Source: Mactromeris polynyma (taxonomy: Eukaryota > Mollusca > Bivalvia > Venerida > Mactridae). Taken from it: a DNA stretch of 64,000 bases. Both the position numbers and the translations under genes were made by a program. Under the pieces are notes generated by a model. That model had not been told where the DNA came from. It saw nothing but the letters and a program-made list of their open reading frames with translations, and did no database searches. The DNA lies in contig JASFXZ010000044.1 in the NCBI GenBank assembly GCA_032209605.1, forward strand, positions 1,612,001 to 1,676,000, read 5' to 3'. Shown piece after piece: positions 34,491 to 45,420 of this stretch. Positions within the stretch are counted from its first letter, which is position 1; each line of letters starts with the position of its first letter.

Positions 34491-37273
34491 CATGCCATGT
34501 TCATTATATATGTGGCTAACATGTTATGAATGTATGTATTATATTATTTGTTTATTTAACGGGTTATACTATACAAGTATAGAACAAACACCGTAACATG
34601 TTTCCATTGACATACGTGTATTACAATATCCGTGTTTAAAATCATTAGATCTACTGGCATTACATATGAAATTATATTACATAGAATATTATTATCGTAT
34701 AAGTGTTAAGACCTACTTACGTGCGTATTGTATTCATTGTATTATTTTGGTTATTATACATGTGCCATTTATAACATTCTCCGTATTGTAGCTGATACAT
34801 TGCTTGCCATACTATATCACGTTTACTCTATGGGCCTTATTCTTGACATTAACTTGTATCCAACTTGTATGAAAATAAGTCGATTCTGATTTCCGGATGT
34901 CAGATCACCTTGTTGGATAGATGTATGCCAAAAACTACAAGAACCGTGTTATTGTTTTACTGTACTGTTGGAAAGCGATGTTTGACAGGTGGAGGTATAA
35001 GCCTCAATTAAAGAAAACAGTTATTTAAGCCTGTTAGTTAATATATAAATAAAACTATAAATTATACAAGACCAAAAGATCATCAATCAGTTACAAACAC
35101 ATGTAGAACCTACTGTAAAAATCAACACTCAGTAATTTACAAAGAACCTGCTGTATGACATTTTAAAAATCACTCAGTTTAGATTTTGTTAGATATTTAA
35201 TGATTAATTTGTATAATTTAATTTGAAAATCCCATATGCGTTGTATGGAGAAGAGAACATTTGACCCCGTGTTCACAAAGGATCAACATATCTGAATCAA
35301 TTTTATCCAGAAAAATGTTATCCATTTTCTTAAAGCAACTGAATACTACATATTAAGTAGTTCTCGTGAGTTTAGTCTGAAATATATTTAAACCAAGTAT
35401 CAATATCAGTATCGACTTTGAAGAATCCATCTTAACTTAATATTTACCATGTGTTTTCTAAACAAATACAATATCTGAATTTAAAGTCTTCGTATATATC
35501 ACGCCATGTTGAAATATTTAACTTCACATAATAATTAAATCAAAGTTTGGAAAAAGTTTAATTGAACTTGATCCTGAAAACTAATTCTGTGTGAACATGG
35601 GGCCTGGATCAGTTTATCAATACATACTCTCATGTTTCGTCTGCAGTGATTTATGACCCACAAACAGTACTAAGGAGATAAGGGGCGGAACATAATTGTG
35701 CTCCGTTTTGGGGATATTTGCAGAACTGAGAAAGTGACGTCACCCTAGTATTATTCTTAGGCTCATTTATGTTCTAGCACATTTGATATACTCTGTAAAG
35801 ATCTTCTTTAAATTACTGAATACTTTTCAATGAAATACCTAAAACCCTAGATTTCCGCATTAAACCGATTCACGAAGACAGTTTAGAAGGTTTTTGAGTC
35901 TGACATATACACTTATCATCCATTATTTGTTCTGGTCCCAGTAACATTTAAATATTGTGACAACATATAAAACATTATCCACTGAAATTGATTTTGTGGA
36001 TTTTTAGTCAATAGAATCAGGCGTGGGTCAAGGGGAATAGGGTTGTGTGGGTTTGATTTGATTGTAAAACTATTTTACAGTTCTACATGGCTGTCAGTTG
36101 ACTTAACCAATACTGACCGATCAGTCCACAACCAGCTGACAAACTACACCACTTGAATCAGAGGTGGATTAAGCCGAATGACCGTAGCCTAATGTCACAA
36201 AGGACATGACTTGCCCTACCCGAAAATCGAACTCGGATGTCCCAGGAGCCAGCACAGCTCCCTGCCAACTGAGCTTATGAGCTGGGTTGAAAGATGAATT
36301 AGAATACTTTATATAATTCACGTTTGATATATTAGTAGTTGTGTTTGAAACGTTTATTCTGCCTATGTTCATCTCCTCTGGTACTGGTATACATTATTGT
36401 ATATGTTGATTGCTAACAAGCTTCATGTCTTTAGTCATCAATGACCCGTTAGACACATGTAATTTATCCAAGTATCCATGCCAATTTTAGGAGGGGGTAT
36501 ATCAACTCCATTCCTTGAAACAATATAAGAGCACGACACAACACATGTACATATTTTCTTGATTAATGTATACATTTAGACCATTATCTATACAACATTT
36601 GAAGAAAAATAAATAAAAAAAGGAAATAAAATATACATAATACCACGATGTATATCATGAATAGTCAAACTAGGCTTTCCTAGGTTGCATCAATTGCAAC
36701 GATGAATAGTAAAAAGAAATATGATTATGTGTTATAAGACTGTATCATCAAAACCAAATACATATTACGACAGCAATAGTTTACACACACGCGTTTCAGA
36801 TTCAAACGTCGCAATATGAATTAAAGTAAGGATTTATGCATGAAACTTTGATTTATGACTTCCTGTTCTATTTTATTGTAAAACACTCACGAATATAGAT
36901 TTCATACATTTGAATTGGTAATGTCATATACCTGATATTTATGCTTTTGTTGATCGACAAGTGAATAATTATAAATTAAGTGACTTCTGGCGGGTTACTA
37001 ACAAGTGTTCGCGAAAATTCAAAGATCGCGATCGTGTAATATACATGAAGGGAGTACATATCAGCTAAATCTCTTATTTGTGTGGCGACTTATTGATACT
37101 ACCGCACTTTGGACCAATGTAGACCGATCGCAATAGCTGGACATATTCCACATTGTTCGATTGTTCAACTGTTAGCAGTCGTATACCATTAAACTAATGA
37201 TTGAATATAATTATTATACTGCATATTTTGTTTTTGTGGATCGATTGTATCACTATCAGGCCTTTCATGACAC
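34401..37273. repeat. Segment block D, unit 2 copy
   Basis: Colinear with 12,481-15,658. Contains the SINE copy at 36,080-36,285. It lacks the GACC-repeat element found at 14,545 in unit 1. The TGACGTCA palindrome is conserved (35,736). No gene is supported. Confidence 0.75.
36080..36285 (-). mobile_element. tRNA-related SINE, block D copy 2
   Basis: Orthologous to the SINE at 13,730-13,945, so it predates the segment duplication. The B-box (GAGTTCGATTTTCGGG on the minus strand) has decayed. Confidence 0.6.
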
Positions 37274-40200
37274 TCAGTTGTTTTTTGACTTAGCTGAATG
37301 GTTATGTCCGCTCTGTCCAACCATTTCGTTTTTGATTGGTATTATTGACAAGTTTGCATTATTTGCTGTATTCAAGTCTATACATTTGTTGTCTTCTTTT
37401 GCATTATCAGTAGATTCACCAGCACTATTTCCATTAGAAAAGGAGACTCCAGCATTCGCTAGTGTATGTACATGCTCATCAACTTTAGTTGGTATGCAAT
37501 TTGAAGCAGTGTCATTACCTTTTGTTTTGTGTGCAAAAGAATCTGGTTGCCAATTGTTTAAATTGGCGTAATTCTTATACATCAGGGACCTCTCACCCGC
37601 ATCCTTTATAGCATCAATCCAATGCGTCATACAACCGCCATTTAACTTAGGTAAAAGCTTAGTGACAAACACCTCTTGCATCAGGAAAGTGACCCATGGA
37701 ACCTGAAATCTTTCGAAACCAAGTTCGCCAAGGGATATCAGTATCCTTGTAATGCGTCGGAAGTTATGAGTTGATCTGGAAAAAGAATATGCAAGCTAAA
37801 TGGAAATATATATGGGTTACACGGCTGCAACTGTTCTATTGACAATCTGGATGTTGTAAAATTAAAGGCAACTTGGCTGGATTGAAACTACAATACAGTC
37901 ATATGTGAAAGAGAATAAAATAAGAAAAGAAAGTTAGAGATAATAACATTTCTAACATTGTTTTACCTGTTAAGATTGTCGTACCGTTCCTGAAACTTAC
38001 GACTCCTACGCACATCGCCAGTAATTTCACATTGCAAGGACATACCATAAAAATCTAACATCATTATGTACGCAGCAAGAACACGTTCACCAGCGAGTAC
38101 ATCTATACGAATTGCCTAGAATGTGGAACTAAATTTTCAAATTGAGTCAATGAATGAATGAGGTTTGCATTAGCTGTACTCTGGTGATTTTTTTCTCATT
38201 GCATCCACGAATTGTGTTAAAGTTATACAGGTGTTCAAACTCACTGTTAAAATATCAAAAACTAACAATAACGCTACTATGAATAAGTAAAACAAAAGTT
38301 AACGTCATTATCAACCCATTTCAAGAGATAATAGTATGTATTAGGAAATAAATGTTTCTACACATGAAAGTGATAAAATATTTTGCGCAGTCTGTCTTTG
38401 ACCTACCCGACACTTCCTACCTACACTGCCATTTATTCAGTAATGAAGAAAACATTTGTTTGACTTAAAGACATTTTAATAAAGATATTTACAGATCATA
38501 ATAGCATTTTTTATAATAATTTACGATCAACGCATTTGTATTTGTATTTCCCTGTCAATGCAGTTCATATATAATGTCACAGTAAAGACACAAACATAAG
38601 TGTGGATTGGAAATTTTTATTAAATACGTATTAGTTTTAAAATAAACACAATATTAAGTTGTGAAAATGATAATAGTATTATTAGTTTGTCATAAGTTGG
38701 ACACAGCCTAGTTTGTCATAAAGCGAATCACATAAAATCCGTCCGATTGACGAAATCTATCAAACATAACAAGTTTTCTTTGGCACATTGCATACTGTGG
38801 TTTGAAGTATAGGGCAAACAAAAATAGATGCCAGTTATACACAAGAGTATATATGTCCACCGACTAGGTAGATCAAAAGTCAACTAAATAATTGTGATAT
38901 AGAAATCTCTAGATGCGCCTTTACATATTGCGTAAAGTTAATGTAAACACAGATTTACTTCTGGGGTTTGTACAAGACGTTTCCACACTCAAGGAGGTGG
39001 AGTTTATAAAACTGTTTCTTATTTTAAACTCAGTTTCCTTAAAAGTAACAGTGTACTAGTACTCTTGATTGAAATAAAATTCGTGCGCACAACACACGTT
39101 TAATTAATGCTGTTTAAAAATGCTATTATGCAAGGAATTTCTCTTGTTTGAAGATTAATTCATACATGTCTCACCTTTGCCTCCTCCTCAAACAATGGTT
39201 GGGCAGAGGAATTCATCCCTCGACTGCCTGGTATTGGAAACAACCTAATACAACATTTGGGGATACATGATTTAAGTAGTATAGTATGAAGATTTCTAAG
39301 TAAGTAATACATGTGCCTTTCGTATTAAACGTCAACAAAATACGCCGCCGTTTCATGATCAGAAAGCAAATAAATGACCAAATTAGAAATAGGATATACG
39401 GAACTATATATGCATCTACATATTTGTAGAGACAGAACCGATTTTATGTCTGAGATCGTAACATAAAAACATAGGCCATTGGCCATCCTTAAAAACTATT
39501 CGTTTGGTATAACCATAACTATTCCTGAAAATGACCCCTACACAGACAATATGTGTGTGGGAAATGTGCGCGGCGTATTAATAGTTGAAACTTGTATGTC
39601 CAAAAAGTGAGAAATAAGAAAGTACATGTATTTTCATGAGCCTGCCTACAAACCCACAAATTGTTTGCTGGGTAGCATTACACCAAACAAACATCTTTTT
39701 TAAGATAGTCATTATTAACCTGTGTAAAGTTTGTTTAGCATATACTGTAATAAATAAATGGAAATACTGGATAGTGTATAAAATGTGATAACCTTATTAT
39801 CAGGAAACAAGATCTCGGCAAAATAATACTTTGATCGGCATTAGAGTTTAATCAGCAAGAAAATCTACCATCTGCTCCTTACCATTGTATGTAATCATGT
39901 TTACTCTCTAGTTTCGAATAGTTGCGTTCCCATTGTAGCATTTCCTCTATTGTGTAACCTGTAATAAAACTTGATGACAATAAAAAATAGACGAAAACGA
40001 AATAAAGCATATCCAGTGGCAGATTTATAACCAATAAGCTTAGATTTAACCAAACAAGTGTATTTCATTCGAGGGTATACAGGGTTCGGTCCATTGGAAA
40101 TTGTAGCAAAGTTATACTTTAAGTGGGTAACATATATAATATAGACGGGCCGATAACCTATTTATGACTATCTCAAAATCTCCAGTGGTTCGATCCAAAG

Positions 40201-40843
40201 GACATGGTACACCATTTAGAGATTTGAATGACGATTCTAGAACAACTCCATTCCAGCGGTTTTTGGTTTTTCATATTTACCACGTAAGGACACGTTCATA
40301 ATAATGTTGATTTTTGTAATGGGGCGCTAAGTGACATGAACAACCAGGGTCATATAGTGACGTTTACAGCTATTAGGGAGGAGTTGCCTATTGTTCTATT
40401 GTTATTTGAGGCATAGGTGGAATCCTGGGTATAACCATAGATATCCCGCAAGCCAGATGAAAAACTTCCTAACATACATTCAAATGATCAATAAAATAAA
40501 TATTACATATTCAAATGCAATAGAATGAAGACTTAAAGAACAAAGTTCCATCATAAGCGTGCGAATTTAGAGGTACAAAGTATATATACACGAATCAACG
40601 ACATTGCAAGGGTAAAGGTAGTACATATCGAGTGTCCGGTGCAAAACTATCTTCACCTCTATATAAATACATAGGAGTTATGATAGTCTTGCGTTGACCC
40701 ATAGATATACTATATGTATACGAAACAGAAACTTGGGTTTTTCTTTTAGTTCTACATAATATAATTTACCTACCATACCAAAAGTCTGACTTGATTTCAT
40801 TGCGATAAAATCGCCAATTCCTGTCTTGTGTCGTATCACGTTC
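37274..40843 (-). CDS. OGFR-like protein, copy 2, 5' end not found
   Basis: Five exons of the same lengths as copy 1 except the last: 40,774-40,843; 39,883-39,958; 39,175-39,244; 37,967-38,115; 37,274-37,775 (867 nt, 288 residues plus stop). All GT-AG, phases consistent. The domain series is NWRFYRNEIKSDFWYG, YTIEEMLQWERNY, HDYIQWLFPIPGSRGMNSSA, IMMLDFYGMSLQCEITGDV, RRITRILISLGELG and GCMTHWIDAIKDAGER. The hydrophilic tail stops about 50 residues earlier than in copy 1. Exon 1 uses donor GTAGGT at 40,773, which keeps the phase of copy 1. Protein identity between copies is high in exons 3-5 and lower in exons 1-2. No start-codon exon was identified upstream. Function in invertebrates is unknown. 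Confidence 0.85.
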
Positions 40844-40957
40844 CTGAAAACAAAACAAACAACACCGCAAATACATAACTAACGATGCCTAACAGGTAAT
40901 ATGGATGTGATATATTCACGGAGGTCTGAAACGTTCAGAAAGTTTATTCAAGCTATA

Positions 40958-41334
40958 TGATTGTTGTTTCTGTTTGTGTTATGAATGTGTTTTGTATTTC
41001 CCTTTCCCCTGTGCAATTATGTCACTTTATACAGTGTTCAGATTGTTTCCTGCCCATTTTTGGCCTATTGCGGCCAGTTGTCTTGACTTGTCCTGTGATC
41101 TTTTCCATCCATTAATTCCCCCCTCCACCTCCCTTCACTGTCCACTTTGATTCTCCTAGTTATTCATAGTGGTCTGCCGGGCCATTCCTTGTGCCTCTGT
41201 TCCTTAATATGTGAACCATTTGATCCCCTTAAGTGCCTTATGTTTTGTGGATTGTTGTTTTTTCCGGAGGTCTGCGTGGGGAGGCACTGTCTTGTGTATG
41301 TGGCGTTCCCTGTAGTTACGTATTCTCTCTGTTC
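40958..41334 (-). mobile_element. R1 repeat, copy 4, inverted
   Basis: Complement of R1: it starts at GTTGTTTCTGTTTGTGTTAT and ends at CGTATTCTCTCTG. It interrupts sequence that is continuous in unit 1 (CAAGGGCTATATAGTCAAAT, 19,493). Flanks CTATATGA and CTATATAG suggest a target duplication of 6-8 bp with a mismatch. Confidence 0.65.
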
Positions 41335-41375
41335 TATATAGTCAAATTGTAAAGATCGGCCACGTAATGAAGATG

Positions 41376-41860
41376 AAAGAGAGAGAGAATAAGTTGATAC
41401 AGGAACGCCACATAAGACAGTGCCTCTCAGACATAGAACTCCGGGAAACAACATTTCATAAAACATAAAACATTTGAGGGGGCATACGTAAGGGAACATG
41501 GCATGGCCGACCATAAGGGATAACTAGAAGAAGTAAAGAGGGCAAACTGGGGGATTTAATGGATGGAATACATCACAGGACAAGTCAAGACTGTTGGCAA
41601 CAATAGGCCGAAAGTGTGGAGAAAATAACATGAACACTTTCCTTTACAAAGTGAAATAATTGCATAGAGGAAATGGAAATTGAAAATACATCTATAACAC
41701 ATAATAACCACACAGCGATTTACAGCCGTGTAACTGCCAGTAAAAATACTGGGCGTTTAAATCGATTTAACAGCTAGCTAACCTCACACGTAATCGCTAT
41801 ATATGTTCAGTGATTTCCAATACATATACACATTGACTAAGTAGGCAGTAACTAATCATT
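41376..41860 (+). mobile_element. R1 repeat, copy 5
   Basis: Begins GAGAGAGAATAAGTTGATAC and ends near CACATTGACTAAGTAGGCAG. It keeps CACAGGACAAGTCAAGAC, CAATAGGCCGAAAGT and AACAGCTAGCTAACCTCACA. Copies 4 and 5 are tail to tail about 40 bp apart. Confidence 0.65.
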
Positions 41861-42059
41861 AAAAACAATTAACCATTACGTACATAACAACATACACAAT
41901 GTAAATAATTAAGCCAGATGAAACTGAAATGTTACTACAAGCAGGGGAATTCATAGAAATATAATTACAAGAATATAATAATTTTAAGGTTAGTGTGAAC
42001 AAGTCAAGCGACTTTTCCTGTCAGACCATTTATTGGAGAATGCAATCGCCTGGAGCTTT

Positions 42060-43399
42060 AATCCTCTTAAGTAGTGGATATATTTCAAACCACCCAAATT
42101 GCGTTTTATTTCACAAAATGACTTTCTATTAGTGTAACAGCAAAACGGAAGTAGGAAATCCTGACAAATCGGAGAAGATTTGCTACGAACAAGGAACGAC
42201 ATTATGTGTCATAAAGCGTACATGTACACCGTATGGAACATTTTATGTACGTTTTTTTATTACAGAGATTCAAAAGCATCTGTCAAAAGCATATACATTC
42301 AAAGTGTTTTGCAAAAGAAAGTTGGGTGTTAAGTATAATATTTATTGCAATATAGGCAAAATTCATCGAAATAAAATTGATTTCGTCAGAAAGGATGTCA
42401 TTCCTTATTAAATATGTAAATGTTGTTTACATACATTTATTTCGCAAGACAAATGTAGTTCCAAAGTTCAATATTTGGTAACTAAATGAAATGCCCTCTA
42501 CACATAAAGATACTTATTATCATTATCACCATTGTTAATGTTTTGACAATGAAAGATAGACATGCATAAAGAAGGACGATTGGATGCGGAATGAACACTT
42601 ATTAGAAGAGAGATTAACACTGTGTGTGTCTCTTGGTGTAACGCCATTTTTCAACATTTTCAGTCATGCATGGTGGTCCGTTGATCTAACCGTTTTCCTG
42701 GAATGAATTATCAACTATAACACATACCCTCGCATGAATCTGGCAAGTTCTATACATAGATAAGATGTGGAGTACAAATGACCGTAACCAAATATCATGG
42801 AAGGACGTGGCATGCCCCTCCCGGGTTTCAAAGCTTGACCTCCTGGGACATTCAATCGCTCTACCTACTGAGCCTACCGAGCAAATTTAAGATTTATCTT
42901 GAAATGATAGTGTGATGTACATTGACCACAATGGTAGTTAAATTGTATCACGTTGTTTTTCTTGTACACTATTAAATGAATATCAGAATATGTTGCTGCC
43001 CTGTCAGATTAATTTTTACATTTTCTGAAACAGGCTTTACATAACATTCGTTGAAAATTTGAAATGCGGTATCAATAATATATTTACCGCGTTCTAAGTA
43101 TTAATATAGATCGTGCTGCCACTCATGTGTAATATGGCTGAAATGGATGACCGTATGTAGGGTTGACTGTCAATGCACATACACAACATAAACAAATACC
43201 CATTAACGAGGAAATTGAAGGTACCATTCTTAACATATTAAAGATCGCTCATTAAAATAGCACAATGATAAAAATGCATTATATTGAGTTATATTACATC
43301 ATTTCACATGATAACAAATCATGCGTTCTTGTCAGCGTTGCGGGGTGTTATCACACCAGTGTAGTAAACTTTTATCCGCGCTATACTAACTTCTATATG
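42060..43399. repeat. Segment block A, unit 3 copy, with SINE
   Basis: Third copy of the block at 1-1,122. It includes the SINE at about 42,660-42,890 (minus strand, with GACCGTAACCAAATATCATG and a decayed tRNA head). No gene. Confidence 0.8.
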
Positions 43400-44435
43400 T
43401 ATACTTAAGGACTTTGAAAACGCACGCCTGTATTATATGGTTTTTTTACACGAAAACGAAATACGAAGGATTCCATCAAATGTATATCATATTTACTTTA
43501 TAAAACATAAACTTAACAACTGAAAATATTCCAAAATGTTGGAAAGTGTATGTACACAAGTCCGTCAAAGTACATCAGGTGTAAATCCAAAAATCACACT
43601 TCTTTCAACACAATGAGGTTAACAAACCAAATACACAAACTTAAAAATATCCTCAGGAACACAGTCACTCGAAGCTTTCTAAACTTAAAATCTGTGGTAG
43701 CAAGCGTGGGCCGCGGTACGGTCGATGGCATCGAATGCGAGCAGCCCTTAATCGGCGGCGAACGGTACGCGCGTGGATCGTCGGATTTCGGCGTCCTGGA
43801 ATGGTTCTTGCCGTTTCAGCTGTACCCGAAACGGGTTGGCAATGTGTTGTAGACGTATGTTGACATCTTGACGCGCTGTCGTCACTCTTCGCTGGCCAGG
43901 TCTCGGTCGGTCGTTGACGGTGCCAGTAGTACGATAGCGCTGATGAAGCCGAGAAATGGTTGTCCGATGAGCACCAAAACGGTTTGCGACTTGTTGGTAA
44001 GATACACCCGCCTGTATAAGTCCTAAAGCTATCCAGCGGCGATTTCTCTGTAGCACTATAATCTAAGAGACATGTATTCTTAGCAGAAATTAATACCAAC
44101 ATTGGGTAATTTATCAAATTTAGTTGTTTTTATAATTGAAAGTGGTTTGCATGAAATTTCAGTGGATGTTTTTTCAGTAACCACGAATTTTCGTCATGTT
44201 GACAGTTGCAATCTAATCACAAGTAGCCGGCAAAAGTGTTACTTTCGATTTTTGGAGCACGGTCTTTATCATGCGATAATTTCGTTATTACTCAATCAAT
44301 TTTAAATGTGTTGGTGTCTAAATGGCGGCAATGAATAGGTTACAACTAACGTGTATGAATATAATCATATAGTAAGTGCTTTCGTTGTGAAAACACACAT
44401 ATCCAAAGCGTGCGTTTTCAAAGTTCTTAAGTATA
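43400..44435 (-). pseudogene. Tc1-like transposon, catalytic domain deleted
   Basis: Terminal inverted repeats of 28 bp lie at 43,400-43,427 and 44,408-44,435 (TATACTTAAGGACTTTGAAA... with one mismatch), at TA. The minus strand from 44,056 encodes a paired-like DNA-binding region: RNRRWIALGLIQAGVSYQQV, then TTISRLHQRYRTTGTVNDRP, then RPGQRRVTTARQD, the usual GRPR-like joint. A frame change leads to STIHARTVRRRLRAARI (about 43,770). The DDE catalytic domain, about 200 residues in family members, is absent. It is therefore a non-autonomous derivative. Confidence 0.85.
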
Positions 44436-45420
44436 CAAGTGTATATCTTATCATGTGTTTATCATGAAATATTTTGACCTGATTTTCGGTTTTTGTTTCG
44501 TCGTATCTGACACTTCAAATGTATACTTCATATATATACCCAGCATAGATATTACTTTGGACTTCGAACATATTACATTAGACAATGGTCAAAACTTTTA
44601 TCCCACCTTCTTTTTGTGCTAATTGTCTATGAATCTATGAACGTAATCGTGACTGGTTTACGTCAATGTTTTGTAAGCATAGTTAATTTCATTTGCATCA
44701 GTATTGTTTCAACTCACTGGAATCAACAGATGACGTATCCAGTCGTTTTTAATAGCGTAGTGAACAGTACTACATGCGAGTTAGCACTTTTAACCAGTGA
44801 ATTGTCAATATGTTTAAAATCGTCTTAACAGAGATGAATGATTTGAATTTGTTTATTTTCAATCCTGAATCATACATTTTCCAATTAGTAACCCTCATAA
44901 CTTGGTATTTAAGTAAAATACAACATTTATTTTATGTAGTGAACAGTACTACATGCGAGTTAGCACTTTTAACCAGTGAATTGTCAATATGTTTAAAATC
45001 GTCTTAACAGAGGTGAATGATTTGAATGTGTTTATTTTCAATCCTGAATCATACATTTTCCAAATAGTAACCCTCAAAACTTAAGTAAAATACAACATTT
45101 AGTTTATGATTATGCACATGTAATAATATGGGGCTTTTAGATACAATCGGATCTCGTTCATTCAAATTAATCACGCTCGAATTTATTTCGAATAATACAG
45201 TGTTTCGAATAGCCCATTTTAATTTGACTTACCTAAGAAGATAAATCGAAACATGATACTTATTTCGGATGATACCAAGTATTCGGATAGAAGATTGCGA
45301 ATAATCGAGGTTCGACTGTAATTGTTATCATTACATTACATGTGCTTGAATTAATTTCTCCAGATTACCGACGATACAAATATCTACATGTATACTACTT
45401 TACAGATTATGCTTGAGATA
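44436..45420. repeat. Segment block B, unit 3 copy, with 179-bp tandem duplication and MITE
   Basis: Third copy of block B. Here 44,758-44,936 is repeated at 44,937-45,106 (start TAGTGAACAGTACTACATGC), almost identical, while units 1 and 2 have it once. The MITE at 45,136-45,321 is the best preserved of its three copies. The region joins the tract GATTACCGACGATACAAATA, which in unit 1 lies after the TTAA MITE. No gene. Confidence 0.8.
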
